Shown here: piece by piece, positions 36,572 through 46,346 of the stretch
Layout: each line of letters opens with the position of its first letter
Numbering within the stretch: the first letter of the stretch is position 1
NCBI RefSeq assembly: GCF_001494595.1
Contig: NZ_LN929908.1
Span: forward strand, 1,835,716-1,899,715
From: Mycobacterium sp. M26
Lineage (GTDB): Bacteria; Actinomycetota; Actinomycetes; Mycobacteriales; Mycobacteriaceae
Direction of reading: 5' to 3'
Length of the DNA: 64,000 nucleotides
Translations under genes and position numbers: made by a program
Notes under the pieces: generated by a model
What the model saw: only the letters and a program-made list of their open reading frames with translations
What the model was told of the DNA's origin: nothing
Databases searched by the model: none

Positions 36572-37321
36572 GTGAGTGACACGGGGGCCGGTCCGGTGGT
36601 GATCTTCGGCGGCCGCAGCGAGATCGGACTCGAGCTTGCCGTCCGCTTGGCGCCGGGGGCGACGGTGGTGCTGGCGGCCCGGGGTGCCGACCGGCTGGAA
36701 GCCGAGGTGACCGCGGTCCGGGCGGCGGGAGCGGCTGCTGTACACACCGTCGAGTTCGACGCCGACGACCTGGCTTCCCACGGCCCGCTGGTCTCGACGC
36801 TGGTGGCCGAGCACGGCCCGCTGGGCACCGCGGTCCTGGCGTTCGGCATTCTGGGCGATCAGAGCCGCGCCGAGGCGGACGCGGGGCACGCGGTCGCGAT
36901 CGTGCACACCGACTATGTGGCACAGATCAGCCTGCTGACCCACCTGGCCGCGGCCATGCGAGCCGCAGGCCGTGGCGCGCTCGTGGTGTTCTCCTCGGTG
37001 GCCGGGGTGCGGGTGCGCCGCGCCAACTATGTGTACGGCTCGGCCAAGGCCGGTCTGGACGGTTTCGCCTCCGGGCTTGCCGACGCGCTGCACGGCAGCG
37101 GGGTGCGGCTGCTGATCGTGCGACCCGGCTTCGTGATCGGCCGGATGACCGAGGGGATGGATCCGGCGCCGCTGTCCAGTACACCCGCCCAGGTGGCCGA
37201 GGCTACCGCGCGCGCACTGGCCGCAGGCCGCCGCACGGTGTGGGTACCGTGGGCGTTGCGCCCGATGTTCTTCGGGATGAAACTGCTGCCGCAAGCGGTG
37301 TGGCGGAGGATGCCCCGATGA
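36572..37321 (+). CDS. Short-chain dehydrogenase/reductase
   Basis: A 249-residue SDR in the position of M. tuberculosis Rv2073c. An atypical cofactor loop ([13 protein letters not shown]) near residue 8 is followed by the Ser of [10 protein letters not shown] and the catalytic YxxxK in YVYGSAKAG near residue 152. The substrate is unknown. The stop overlaps the cobL ATG (ATGA), so it is translationally coupled to the cobalamin genes, although no SDR step is known in that pathway. CobK, the pathway reductase, is encoded three genes downstream. Confidence 0.82.
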   Translation: MSDTGAGPVVIFGGRSEIGLELAVRLAPGATVVLAARGADRLEAEVTAVRAAGAAAVHTVEFDADDLASHGPLVSTLVAEHGPLGTAVLAFGILGDQSRAEADAGHAVAIVHTDYVAQISLLTHLAAAMRAAGRGALVVFSSVAGVRVRRANYVYGSAKAGLDGFASGLADALHGSGVRLLIVRPGFVIGRMTEGMDPAPLSSTPAQVAEATARALAAGRRTVWVPWALRPMFFGMKLLPQAVWRRMPR

Positions 37322-38499
37322 TCGTGGTGGTGGGGATCGGAGCCGACGGGATGGCCGGTCTGACGCCGGCGTCGGCTGCCGAATTGCGCAGCGCCACCGT
37401 CATCTACGGCTCGCAGCGTCAACTGGATCTGCTGGACGACACCGTCACCGCCCTGCGGCACTGCTGGCCTTCGCCGCTGTTGCCTGCGCTGGACGGCCTG
37501 CTCGACGAGAACCCGGGCACAGACGTGCATGTGGTCGCCAGTGGCGACCCACTGATGCACGGCATCGGCACCGCCCTGATCCGCCGGCACGGCGCCGACC
37601 GGGTCCGGGTGCTGCCGCACGTGTCGTCGGTGACCCTGGCCTGCGCCCGGATGGGCTGGCCGGCGCAGAGCACCGAGGTCATCAGCCTGGTCACCGCGCC
37701 GGTGCATACCGCGGTCCGGCGCGGCGGTCAGGCGCTGGTGCTGTCCCGGGACGCCTCGGTACCCGCCGAACTCGCTCGGCTTTTGACTGAAACCGGCCGT
37801 GGTGCATCCGAATTCACCGTTCTGGAGCAGCTAGGTGGCCCGGGTGAGCGGATCCGCAGCGCAGCCGCCGACGCCTGGGCGGCGGCGCCGCCAGGTGACG
37901 TCGACGATCTCAACGTCATCGCGGTGCGTTACCTGCCCGACGAGCGCATCGCCCAGGTGCTGCCCGACGACGTGCTGGCACACGACGGTCAGCTCACCAA
38001 ACAGACCATCCGGGCTGTCACGCTGGCCGTGCTGGCACCGCGCCCGGGTGAACTCCTGTGGGACGTCGGCGCCGGATCTGGCAGTATCGCGGTGGAGTGG
38101 TGCCGCAGCGCACCGGGATGCCGGGCGGTGACCTTCGAAAGCCACCAGGAGCGGCGCGACCGGATCGCGGTCAACGCCACCGCCTTCGGTGCCGAGATCG
38201 AGATCCGCGGCGCCGCACCGGAGAGTCTCGATGGCGCTCCGCAACCCGATGCCGTGTTCGTCGGTGGCGGGCTGACCAGCCCCGGCCTGCTCGCCGCATG
38301 CCTGGACCGGCTGCGGCCGGGTGGCCGACTCGTCGCCAACGCCGTCACCGCCGAGTCCGAAGCGCTTCTGGTGGAATGGTATTCGCGTCTTGGCGGCGAG
38401 CTGCGGCGCTTCCAGCACTACCGCGGCGAGCCCCTCGGCGGGTTCACCGGGTGGCGGCCCGCGATGCCGATCACCCAGTGGGCGGTGACGACCCTGTGA
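37318..38499 (+). CDS. cobL: Precorrin-6Y C5,15-methyltransferase (decarboxylating)
   Basis: A 393-residue bifunctional enzyme of aerobic cobalamin synthesis. The N-terminal tetrapyrrole methylase (CobE-like, 1-200) has [15 protein letters not shown] and the GDPLMHGIG loop. The C-terminal CbiT-like Rossmann domain has [16 protein letters not shown] for SAM. Together they methylate C5 and C15 and decarboxylate the C12 acetate of precorrin-6B. It overlaps both the SDR before it and cobM after it. Confidence 0.95.
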   Translation: MIVVVGIGADGMAGLTPASAAELRSATVIYGSQRQLDLLDDTVTALRHCWPSPLLPALDGLLDENPGTDVHVVASGDPLMHGIGTALIRRHGADRVRVLPHVSSVTLACARMGWPAQSTEVISLVTAPVHTAVRRGGQALVLSRDASVPAELARLLTETGRGASEFTVLEQLGGPGERIRSAAADAWAAAPPGDVDDLNVIAVRYLPDERIAQVLPDDVLAHDGQLTKQTIRAVTLAVLAPRPGELLWDVGAGSGSIAVEWCRSAPGCRAVTFESHQERRDRIAVNATAFGAEIEIRGAAPESLDGAPQPDAVFVGGGLTSPGLLAACLDRLRPGGRLVANAVTAESEALLVEWYSRLGGELRRFQHYRGEPLGGFTGWRPAMPITQWAVTTL

Positions 38500-39251
38500 C
38501 GGTCTACTTCATCGGCGCCGGTCCGGGTGCGGCCGATCTCATCACGGTGCGCGGTCAGCGTCTGCTGCAACGCTGCCCGGTCTGCCTCTACGCCGGGTCG
38601 ATCATGCCCGACGACTTGCTGGCGCTGTGCCCGGCCGATGCCACGGTCGTCGATACCGGGCCGCTGACGCTCGACCAGATCGTCGACGAGATCGCCGCCG
38701 CCGACGCCGCCGGCCAGGACGTCGCCCGCCTGCACTCCGGTGACCCGTCGCTCTACAGCGCCGTCGCCGAGCAGTGCCGTCGCCTCGACATTCTCGGGAT
38801 CGGCTACGAGATCGTCCCGGGCGTCCCGGCCTATGCCGCCGCCGCCGCGGCCCTGGGCCGCGAACTCACCGTGCCCGGCGTCGCACAGACTGTCACCCTC
38901 ACCCGGGTGGCCACCCTGTCCACCGCCATGCCTGATGGTGAAGACCTCGGCACCCTGGCCCGCTCGGGCGGGACCCTGGTGATCCATCTCGCGGCCCACC
39001 GCATCCAGGCGATCGTCCCGGAGCTGCTGGGCAGCGGCTACCGGCCAGACACCCCGGTTGCCGTTGTCGCCTTCGCCAGCTGGCCGCAGGAGGTGGTACT
39101 GCGCGGAACGCTGGTCGATATCGCCGGGCAGATGCAGGAAGCGGGGATCACCAAGACCGCGGTGATCATCGTCGGCGATGTGCTTGCCGCCGAAGGGTTC
39201 ACCGACAGCTACCTGTACTCCTCGGGGCGGACCCGGGGCAGCAGTCACTGA
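38496..39251 (+). CDS. cobM: Precorrin-4 C11-methyltransferase
   Basis: A 251-residue SAM-dependent tetrapyrrole methylase. GTG 38496 overlaps the cobL stop. Features are FIGAGPGAADLITVRG at the N-terminus, the CLYAGSIMP strand, LHSGDPSLYSAVAEQ and EIVPGVPAYAAAAAALG, as in CobM/CbiF. It acts before ring contraction products are reduced by CobK. The stop overlaps the cobK ATG. Confidence 0.95.
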   Translation: MTVYFIGAGPGAADLITVRGQRLLQRCPVCLYAGSIMPDDLLALCPADATVVDTGPLTLDQIVDEIAAADAAGQDVARLHSGDPSLYSAVAEQCRRLDILGIGYEIVPGVPAYAAAAAALGRELTVPGVAQTVTLTRVATLSTAMPDGEDLGTLARSGGTLVIHLAAHRIQAIVPELLGSGYRPDTPVAVVAFASWPQEVVLRGTLVDIAGQMQEAGITKTAVIIVGDVLAAEGFTDSYLYSSGRTRGSSH

Positions 39252-39997
39252 TGCGGGTCCTGCTGCTCGGCGGAACGGGGGAGGCCAGGGCGCTGGCCGC
39301 CCGCCTGCACCCGGATATCGACGTCATCAGCTCACTGGCCGGCCGGGTACCCGACCCGGCGCTGCCCGTCGGTCCGGTGCGGATCGGCGGGTTCGGCGGT
39401 GTCGACGGCCTGGTGGCTTGGTTGCGCGACAACGATATCCGCGCGGTCGTCGACGCCACCCATCCGTTCGCGGCCACCATGACCGCGCATGCGGCGCAGG
39501 CCTGCGGCGAGCTGGCGTTGCCGCATCTGGTGCTGGCCCGGCCCGCCTGGGATCCCGGCACCGCGATCATGGTCGGCTCTGATGTGGAGGCGGCAGAAGT
39601 CGTTCATCAGCAAGGCTTTACGCGCGTCTTCCTGACCAACGGCCGATCCGGGGTGAAGCCATTCGCCGGCAGCGACGCCTGGTTCCTGATCCGCGTCGTC
39701 ACCGCCCCCGATGCCGATGTGCTGCCCACGCATCATGAGGTGCTGCTGTCGCGCGGGCCGTACGGCTACGACGACGAGTACACCCTGCTGCGGGACAACG
39801 CCATTGACGCGCTGGTCACGAAGAACAGCGGGGGAGACCTGACCAAGGCCAAGCTCGCGGCCGCCGCGGACCTGGGCGTGACGGTGGTGATGATCGACCG
39901 CCCGCCGCTGCCCGCCGGGGTGACGACGGTCAGCACCGTCGACGACGCCGCGGCGTGGGTGGCGGGGCTGCACCCCTCGCCGACTGGCCACTTATGA
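39251..39997 (+). CDS. cobK: Precorrin-6A reductase
   Basis: A 248-residue NADPH-dependent reductase converting precorrin-6A to precorrin-6B. It begins MRVLLLGGTGEARALAARL, a nucleotide-binding loop, and contains DATHPFAATMTAHAAQAC and TKNSGGDLTKAKLAAA, typical of CobK. It is the last gene of cobLMK and converges with cobIJ across 47 bp. Confidence 0.94.
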   Translation: MRVLLLGGTGEARALAARLHPDIDVISSLAGRVPDPALPVGPVRIGGFGGVDGLVAWLRDNDIRAVVDATHPFAATMTAHAAQACGELALPHLVLARPAWDPGTAIMVGSDVEAAEVVHQQGFTRVFLTNGRSGVKPFAGSDAWFLIRVVTAPDADVLPTHHEVLLSRGPYGYDDEYTLLRDNAIDALVTKNSGGDLTKAKLAAAADLGVTVVMIDRPPLPAGVTTVSTVDDAAAWVAGLHPSPTGHL

Positions 39998-40044
39998 CAC
40001 GGTTTTGCCCGAAAAGCGTGCGCTAACTGGCCACTCGGCGGGAA

Positions 40045-41511
40045 TCAGGTCGGGTAGCGGCGCGGCGTGAACACCGTGTCGCCCGTCGCGGCGGTGTACC
40101 ACTGGGTCTGCGATGACCCGATGATGAGCAGGCAGCGCATATCGACGTCGGCCTGATCCAGGTCGGCCAGGCGCACCACTTTCACCGTCTCCTGCGGCCC
40201 GGCCACATCACGGCCGATGACGACGGGGGTGCCGGGGTCGCGGTGCTCCAGCAGCAGATCCCGCATGGCGGCGACCTGCCAGGTGCGGCTCTTGGAGGCC
40301 GGGTTGTAGATCGCCAGCACCATATCGGCGGCAGCCGCGGCGGACAGCCGCGCGGAAATGACCTCCCACGGCTTGAGCCGGTCGGACAACGAGATCACCG
40401 CGTAGTCATGGCCCAGCGGTGCGCCGACCCGGCTGGCCACCGCCTGGGCGGCCGTCATCGCAGGGATCACCCGCACCGCGACATCGGGCCACTGCTTGGC
40501 TTCCTCGAGCACCGCGGTCGCCATGGCGAACACGCCCGGATCGCCGGAGGACACCACCGCCACCGCCCGGCCCTGCTCGGCGAGCTCACAGGCCAGCCGG
40601 GCGCGGGCCGGTTCGTCGGTGTTATCGCTCGGATGACGGATCTGGCCGCTGCGCAACGGAATCCGATCCAGGTATGGCCCGTAGCCGATGAGATCCGTTG
40701 CGGTGTCCAGCTCCCGGCGGCTCTGCCGGGTCATCCAGTCGACGTCACCCGGGCCCAGCCCGACCACGACGACGCTGCCCGCGGTCGGTGCCACCCGACG
40801 CCCACCCGGCACGATGGCGATGGAGAAATACGGCACGGTGGCCACGTCGACCTCACCGGCAGGCAGCACCCGCTGCGCATCGGTGCTCGCCCGCTCCACG
40901 TAGAAGGCCTCGTCGAGCCGGCCGGCCATCGACAGTGCCTCGCGCACTTGGGGATACGTCCGACCGAGCTTCATCACCACGGCAGCGTCGGCGTCTGCCA
41001 GCCGGCGGGCCAGCTCGCGCACCGGCATGGTGCCGGGCAACACCGACAGCACCTCCTCGCCGGTCACCAGCGGAGTAGCGATCGCTGCCGAGGCGGCACT
41101 GACCGACGTCACGCCGGGGATGATCACCGCGTTGAAGCGCTCGGTGAGCCGGGTGTGCATGTGCATGTAAGAGCTGTAAAACAGCGGATCACCCTCGGCC
41201 AGCAGAGCGACATCGCGCCCGGCATCCAGGTGGGCGGCGATCCGTTCGGCGGCCTCGCGGTAGAAGTCCTCCATCGCACCGGCGTAGCCGCCGGGGTGGT
41301 CAGTGGCCTCGGTGGTCACCGGGTACACCAGGTGCTCCTCGAGCTGACCCGGCCGCAGATACGGCTCGGCGATCCGCCGCGCGATGCTACGGCCATGGCG
41401 CGCACTGTGATACGCCACCACGTCGGCTGCACCGATGATGCGGGCGGCCTTGACCGTCACCAGTTCAGGATCGCCCGGGCCCAGCCCCACGCCGTAGAGG
41501 GTGCCGCTCAT
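40045..41511 (-). CDS. cobIJ: Fused precorrin-2 C20- / precorrin-3B C17-methyltransferase
   Basis: A 488-residue fusion of two tetrapyrrole methylases. The CobI half (1-240) starts [18 protein letters not shown] and has [14 protein letters not shown]. The CobJ half begins [18 protein letters not shown] near residue 247 and has [15 protein letters not shown]. CobI makes precorrin-3A, and CobJ methylates C17 with ring contraction after CobG has acted. The start overlaps the cobH stop by 4 nt. The fusion is normal for mycobacteria. Confidence 0.95.
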   Translation of the reverse strand: MSGTLYGVGLGPGDPELVTVKAARIIGAADVVAYHSARHGRSIARRIAEPYLRPGQLEEHLVYPVTTEATDHPGGYAGAMEDFYREAAERIAAHLDAGRDVALLAEGDPLFYSSYMHMHTRLTERFNAVIIPGVTSVSAASAAIATPLVTGEEVLSVLPGTMPVRELARRLADADAAVVMKLGRTYPQVREALSMAGRLDEAFYVERASTDAQRVLPAGEVDVATVPYFSIAIVPGGRRVAPTAGSVVVVGLGPGDVDWMTRQSRRELDTATDLIGYGPYLDRIPLRSGQIRHPSDNTDEPARARLACELAEQGRAVAVVSSGDPGVFAMATAVLEEAKQWPDVAVRVIPAMTAAQAVASRVGAPLGHDYAVISLSDRLKPWEVISARLSAAAAADMVLAIYNPASKSRTWQVAAMRDLLLEHRDPGTPVVIGRDVAGPQETVKVVRLADLDQADVDMRCLLIIGSSQTQWYTAATGDTVFTPRRYPT

Positions 41512-42134
41512 TCGCGTTCACTCGCAATCGCGTTCACCGCTGCGGCCGCCATCGCACTGCCGCCGCGACGGCCACGCACCACCAGGTACTCCATCCCGCG
41601 TGGCCGCTCGATGAGCTCGTCCTTGGACTGGGCGGAGCCGACGAACCCGACCGGCCCGCCGAGCACCGATACCGGGGCGGGCACACCCTCATCGATCAAC
41701 TCCAGCAGCCGGAACAACGCGGTCGGCGCGTTCCCGATGGCCAGCACCGCGCCGTCGAGCCGATCGGCCCACAGCTCCACCCCGGCCGCCGATCGCGTCG
41801 TCTCCCGTCGCGTCGCCAGTTCGGGGGCACGCGGGTCGGCGACCAGCGAGACCACCTCGTTGCGCGCCGGCAGCCGGGCGGCGGTGATCCCTGCCGCCAC
41901 CATCGACGAGTCGCACAGGATGGGCGCTCCGGCAGCCAGCGCAGCATGCGTGGCGGCGACGACGCCGGGGGTGAAGGCGACGTGCTCGGTGAGGTCGACC
42001 TGGCCGCAGGTGTGGATCAACCGGACCACCACGCGCGCGACATCCTCGGGAAACGGGGCGAGGTCGGCCTCGGCGCGGATGGTCGCGAACGACTGCCGAT
42101 AGATCTCGGCTGCGTCGCGGGTGTAGTCGAGCAC
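41508..42134 (-). CDS. cobH: Precorrin-8X methylmutase
   Basis: A 208-residue enzyme moving the methyl group from C11 to C12 to form hydrogenobyrinic acid. It begins [24 protein letters not shown] and has the active-site region [19 protein letters not shown] with the catalytic His. DSSMVAAGI and [17 protein letters not shown] follow. GTG 42134 is 16 nt after the cobG stop. Its start region and overlap with cobIJ show one operon. Confidence 0.94.
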   Translation of the reverse strand: MLDYTRDAAEIYRQSFATIRAEADLAPFPEDVARVVVRLIHTCGQVDLTEHVAFTPGVVAATHAALAAGAPILCDSSMVAAGITAARLPARNEVVSLVADPRAPELATRRETTRSAAGVELWADRLDGAVLAIGNAPTALFRLLELIDEGVPAPVSVLGGPVGFVGSAQSKDELIERPRGMEYLVVRGRRGGSAMAAAAVNAIASERE

Positions 42135-42150
42135 CTGCCCACCCTACGAC

Positions 42151-43384
42151 CTAGCGCTCGACGGCTCGGAACCCCTCACCATCGGCGATCATCACCACTC
42201 CCGACAGTGGACTGCCACAGGCTCTTTCGCAGCCCACATAGTGCACATGGCCGTGCACAGTCTGATCAGTGACCGCCCGGGTGGCCTCCGCGCGGACGTC
42301 GGCCAGCGACTTCTCACAGCCGGGACTGCCGACGCAGGCGCTGACATCCAGCCACCGCGAGGTCTCATCGAATACCAAACCCATCGGGGCGAGCACCCGC
42401 AGCGAGGTGTCGGCCACCGGCTCGTCGAGATCGCACACCAGAACCGAACGCCACGGCGTGATCACCACCGGTGCCTCGATCGCGGCCAGGAAGTGCGCCT
42501 GCCGGGCGGTCAGTACCCCCAGCGGCACACCGGCCCCCAGCGCCACCCGGCCGTCGTCCTGGACGATCCAGCCGACCGGCGGGCGCACCGTCGGGGGATA
42601 GCACGCGCCAGGCGGCTCGGTCACCGGGTAACCCGCCCCCCAGCGGCACACCGGCCCCCAGCGCCACCCGGCCGTCGTCCTGGACGATCCAGCCGACCGG
42701 CGGGCGCACCGTCGGGGGATAGCACGCGCCAGGCGGCTCGGTCACCGGGTAACCCGCCAGCAGCGAGGTGGCATCGGCCAATTCGGCCACCCGCCAAGTC
42801 TTTCCGCGCACGGCGACGAATCGTCGCGCAATCTCCAGCAGGGTGTTCACCACCTCGTCGGCACCCAGCCGTACGCCGGTATCTGAGCCGGCTAGCAGCA
42901 GTGCCACCTGCTCGCCCAGCACATGTGCCCCCACGTCGGCTCGCAGCCCGGAGACGTCGCCGGAGCCGTCGTCGACGCTGAACAGGAAGCGACCGGGTAG
43001 CCGGGCCAGGTCCGGATCGGCCTGGATGCCGCGGTCGAGTTCGGTCACCCACGGCCGCACATCGGCCAGGCCACCGACCCGTCCGGACAGCGGCGAGGCC
43101 ACGATATTGCGCACCCGCTCGTGGCTCGGCGAAGGAAGCAGCCCGGCGGTGGCCGCCGCGTCGGCGACCGCCTCGGTGTCGCTGACACCACGCAGTTGCA
43201 GATTGCCGCGCGCGGTCAGTTCGATCGTGCCGTTGCCGTACTGGTCTGCCGCCTCGGCCAGCGCCGACAACTGCGCAGCGGAGATCATGCCGCCGGGGAT
43301 CCGCAGCCGGGCCAGCGCGCCGTCGGCGGCCTGGTGCACCTGTAGTGCGCCCGGGCACGCGTCGTCGTCACGCGTCCTGATCAT
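42151..43384 (-). pseudogene. cobG: cobG, precorrin-3B synthase, disrupted by a 121-bp tandem duplication
   Basis: CobG is the O2-dependent precorrin-3B synthase that prepares ring contraction in the aerobic cobalamin pathway. It is related to sulfite/nitrite reductases and carries a 4Fe-4S centre. The N-terminal part from ATG 43384 (ALARLRIPGGMISAAQLSAL; ELTARGNLQLRGV) is intact. A 121-bp unit is repeated at 42516-42757; the frame shifts after about 250 residues and the product ends at 42365. The C-terminal Cys ligands (CVGSPGCEKS and GCERACG) are in a different frame and would be lost. Removing one copy gives 370 residues, the family length. Confidence 0.9.
42516..42757 (+). repeat. Perfect 121-bp tandem duplication inside cobG
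   Basis: Copies at 42516-42636 and 42637-42757 are identical. One further base (C at 42637 and 42758) extends the match. The unit begins within a C-run. It is the longest of the frame-breaking duplications in this window. Confidence 0.97.
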
Positions 43385-43415
43385 CCATCCACCGTACGAG
43401 ACCTGACATCACCGC

Positions 43416-43471
43416 GAGCGTGCGTGTCGGTACGCCGACACGCCGCGGCAGCGGGCGTTTGGCGCACGCTC
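43416..43471. repeat. Nested inverted repeat, REP-like or bidirectional terminator
   Basis: GCGTGTCGG-TACG-CCGACACGC (43422-43443) is a perfect 9-bp stem. Around it GAGCGTGCG (43416-43424) can pair with CGCACGCTC (43463-43471), giving an alternative larger fold. It lies in the 111-bp gap between the end of prsW and the start of cobG, both on the minus strand. Confidence 0.5.
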
Positions 43472-43495
43472 ACGGGCGAGGGAGCGGGTGCCTGC

Positions 43496-44638
43496 TCAGG
43501 CCCGGGGCAGCTGGTAGCCGTTGAGCCACTGCAGCGCCGGCCCGGCGGCCGCACGCGCAGCGACCACCCCGTCGACCTCCTCCTGCTGCAGCGCGAACAC
43601 CCGGGGATCACCGAACCCGCGGTCGATCCGGTCCCGCACGAACGCCAGCTCGATGACCTGGTGGGCGAACTTCTTGACCCCGCTGGCCGCGGGTTTTCCG
43701 CCGAACTGCCGCGCTGCGGCCACCACCTGCTTGCGGGTCTTGATCGAGCCCAGCCATGCCGTCTCGGCGGGGGTCACCAGTCCCGCCGCCACCATGCCGG
43801 GCAGCTTCTGGGCGACGATCACCTGCTCGCGCTTGCGGCTCTTGACGGCCAGCACGATGGCCAGGGCGAACACCGGCATCATCCACACCACGTACAGACC
43901 GAAGTAGGCACCCGGACTCACCAGCGCCGAGCCGTTCCACAACGCGTGCATGATCACCGCCCCGGCGAACCCGAGCGCGATGTAGCCCACCTTGGCCGCC
44001 GTATTGCGTTGCTGCAGAGCGAAATACACGCCGATACCGGTGAACGTGGTGAACAGCGGATGGGCGAACGGCGCCATGATCAGCCGCATCGCCGCGGTCA
44101 CCAGCGAGCTGGCCAGCGATTCGCCGTTGGCGATGTAGAAGATGTCCTCGAGCCAGGCGAATCCCACCGCGGTCACGCCGGCGTACACCAGGCAGTCGGT
44201 CAGCGAGTTCAGCTCGTGGCGGCGCACCCCGGTCATCATCAACAGCAGGAACGCCCCCTTGGCGGCCTCCTCGATAACCGGCGCGGCGACGGCCACCGTG
44301 AAGAAGCTGGTCTCGTCCTGGCCGGCGTTCACCGCGGACTCGACGAGCAGTTCCAGGATCACCGACACCACGATCGCCACCGACGCGCCCCACAGGAACG
44401 CGAAGACCAGCAGTCGCGGCGGTTCGGGCTCCCAGCGGTCCAGCCACAGGTAACACAGCAGCACCAGGACCATGGCCAGGGTCGACAGGACGAACCCGAT
44501 GGTCGTGCCGACCGGGTTCACCGCGGTCAGCAGGATCAAGATCAGGCCCGCGACGGTGCCGCAGGCGATGATCGCGGCCAGGGGCGCTCCGACCTTGCGG
44601 ATCGGGCGCGGCAGCGGTGGCAACGTGGCGTAGGACAC
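43496..44638 (-). CDS. PrsW-family intramembrane metalloprotease
   Basis: A 380-residue membrane protein with eight or so helices. The protease signature is present: VIEEAAKG (EExxK), FAWLEDIFY with a Glu, MAPFAHPLFTT and VIMHALWNG supplying His ligands. Relatives cleave anti-sigma factors in the membrane; the substrate here is unknown. The C-terminal 110 residues form a soluble, basic, helical extension. GTG 44638 is 6 nt after a TAGTCT -10 on the minus strand, predicting a leaderless transcript. It is divergent from rpsA. Confidence 0.85.
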   Translation of the reverse strand: MSYATLPPLPRPIRKVGAPLAAIIACGTVAGLILILLTAVNPVGTTIGFVLSTLAMVLVLLCYLWLDRWEPEPPRLLVFAFLWGASVAIVVSVILELLVESAVNAGQDETSFFTVAVAAPVIEEAAKGAFLLLMMTGVRRHELNSLTDCLVYAGVTAVGFAWLEDIFYIANGESLASSLVTAAMRLIMAPFAHPLFTTFTGIGVYFALQQRNTAAKVGYIALGFAGAVIMHALWNGSALVSPGAYFGLYVVWMMPVFALAIVLAVKSRKREQVIVAQKLPGMVAAGLVTPAETAWLGSIKTRKQVVAAARQFGGKPAASGVKKFAHQVIELAFVRDRIDRGFGDPRVFALQQEEVDGVVAARAAAGPALQWLNGYQLPRA

Positions 44639-44680
44639 GAGTGGAGACTAGTCGGCGGGAAGAGCCTCGCGGACCCGAGT

Positions 44681-44710
44681 TTGTCCAGCGTGTGCCCAGT
44701 CGAGTAGGCT
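44681..44710 (+). promoter_or_regulatory. Candidate SigA-type promoter of rpsA
   Basis: TTGTCC (44681-44686) and TAGGCT (44705-44710) are separated by 18 bp, giving a leader of about 90 nt. A second TANNNT (TACGAT, 44777-44782) lies nearer the gene and could be another start site. Confidence 0.5.
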
Positions 44711-44809
44711 CGGACAGTACCTGTGTGCGCTCGCTCTGAATAGGCAGCGTGCGGGTACACCCAAAGAAACTGTCCCTACGATCGACCCTGTCCGGAGCAA
44801 CCCAACAAT

Positions 44810-46261
44810 ATGCCAAGTCCCACCGTCACCTCGCCGCAAGTAGCCGTCAACGACATCGGCTCGGCTGAGGACTTCCTCGCCGCCATCGACAAAACCATCA
44901 AATACTTCAACGATGGCGACATCGTCGACGGGACGATCGTCAAGGTCGACCGGGACGAGGTTCTGCTCGACATCGGTTACAAGACCGAAGGCGTCATCCC
45001 GTCCCGTGAGCTCTCCATCAAGCACGACGTCGACCCCAATGAGGTTGTGTCCGTCGGCGACAAGGTGGAAGCCCTGGTCCTCACCAAGGAGGACAAGGAA
45101 GGCCGCCTGATCCTGTCCAAGAAGCGCGCCCAGTACGAGCGCGCCTGGGGCACCATCGAGGAGCTCAAGGAGAAGGACGAGGCCGTCAAGGGCACCGTCA
45201 TCGAGGTCGTCAAGGGCGGCCTGATCCTCGACATCGGCCTGCGCGGCTTCCTGCCCGCCTCCCTCGTCGAGATGCGCCGTGTCCGCGATCTGCAGCCCTA
45301 CATCGGCAAGGAGATCGAGGCCAAGATCATCGAGCTCGACAAGAACCGCAACAACGTGGTTCTGAGCCGTCGTGCCTGGCTGGAGCAGACGCAGTCCGAG
45401 GTCCGCAGCGAGTTCCTCAACCAGCTGCAGAAGGGCGCCATCCGCAAGGGTGTCGTGTCCTCGATCGTCAACTTCGGCGCGTTCGTCGACCTCGGTGGGG
45501 TCGACGGCCTGGTGCACGTCTCCGAGCTGTCCTGGAAGCACATCGATCACCCGTCCGAGGTGGTTCAGGTGGGCGACGAGGTCACCGTCGAGGTGCTCGA
45601 CGTCGACATGGACCGCGAGCGCGTCTCGCTGTCGCTGAAGGCCACCCAGGAAGACCCGTGGCGTCACTTCGCCCGCACCCACGCGATCGGTCAGATCGTG
45701 CCGGGCAAGGTCACCAAGCTGGTGCCGTTCGGTGCGTTCGTCCGCGTCGAGGAGGGCATCGAGGGTCTGGTCCACATCTCCGAGCTGGCCGAGCGCCACG
45801 TCGAGGTGCCGGATCAGGTCGTCCAGGTGGGCGACGACGCCATGGTCAAGGTCATCGACATCGACCTGGAGCGTCGCCGCATCTCGCTGAGCCTCAAGCA
45901 GGCCAACGAGGACTACACCGAGGAGTTCGACCCCTCGAAGTACGGCATGGCCGACAGCTACGACGAGCAGGGCAACTACATCTTCCCCGAGGGCTTCGAC
46001 GCCGACACCAACGAGTGGCTCGAAGGCTTCGACAAGCAGCGCACCGAATGGGAGGCCCGGTACGCCGAGGCCGAGCAGCGGCACAAGATGCACACCGCGC
46101 AGATGGAGAAGTTCGCCAAGGCCGAGGCCGAGGCCGCCGAGCGGCCCGCGGGCAACGGCTCGTCGTCCTCCTCCTCGAGCTCGGGCGAGTCGGCCGGCGG
46201 TTCGCTGGCCAGCGACGCCCAGCTCGCGGCCCTGCGGGAGAAGCTGGCGGGCAACGCCTAG
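44810..46261 (+). CDS. rpsA: 30S ribosomal protein S1
   Basis: A 483-residue protein with four S1/OB RNA-binding repeats (residues about 35-105, 120-190, 205-275 and 290-360). Repeats include GTIVKVDRDEVLLDIGYKTE and SSIVNFGAFVDLGGVDGLVH. S1 brings mRNA to the ribosome. The C-terminus has the mycobacterial tail YGMADSYDEQGNYIFPEGFD, then a Ser/Gly-rich segment and SLASDAQLAALREKLAGNA. Pyrazinoic acid has been reported to bind the S1 tail in M. tuberculosis. A hairpin terminator follows. Confidence 0.97.
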   Translation: MPSPTVTSPQVAVNDIGSAEDFLAAIDKTIKYFNDGDIVDGTIVKVDRDEVLLDIGYKTEGVIPSRELSIKHDVDPNEVVSVGDKVEALVLTKEDKEGRLILSKKRAQYERAWGTIEELKEKDEAVKGTVIEVVKGGLILDIGLRGFLPASLVEMRRVRDLQPYIGKEIEAKIIELDKNRNNVVLSRRAWLEQTQSEVRSEFLNQLQKGAIRKGVVSSIVNFGAFVDLGGVDGLVHVSELSWKHIDHPSEVVQVGDEVTVEVLDVDMDRERVSLSLKATQEDPWRHFARTHAIGQIVPGKVTKLVPFGAFVRVEEGIEGLVHISELAERHVEVPDQVVQVGDDAMVKVIDIDLERRRISLSLKQANEDYTEEFDPSKYGMADSYDEQGNYIFPEGFDADTNEWLEGFDKQRTEWEARYAEAEQRHKMHTAQMEKFAKAEAEAAERPAGNGSSSSSSSSGESAGGSLASDAQLAALREKLAGNA

Positions 46262-46284
46262 CTCTCACCTGTCGAGATTGGAAT

Positions 46285-46323
46285 CGCGCAGGAAGTCTTC
46301 GGGCTTCCTGCGCGGTTTCGTTT
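46285..46323 (+). terminator. Intrinsic terminator after rpsA
   Basis: CGCGCAGGAAG (46285-46295) pairs perfectly with CTTCCTGCGCG (46304-46314) across an 8-nt loop and is followed by the T-rich GTTTCGTTT. This is one of the clearest rho-independent-like structures in the window. Confidence 0.75.
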
Positions 46324-46346
46324 GAGGAGCCTAGGAGGAGTCGAAG

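Noticed and set aside
39983-40035. Direct repeat ACTGGCCACT in the cobK-cobIJ gap, considered as a regulatory site
   Set aside because: Two 10-bp copies between convergent gene ends, one inside the cobK coding sequence; no promoter faces it.
37200-43500. Cobalamin riboswitch ahead of cobL or cobG
   Set aside because: cobL overlaps the preceding SDR gene and the 111-bp gap by cobG shows only hairpins on the wrong side; no B12-box-like sequence was found.
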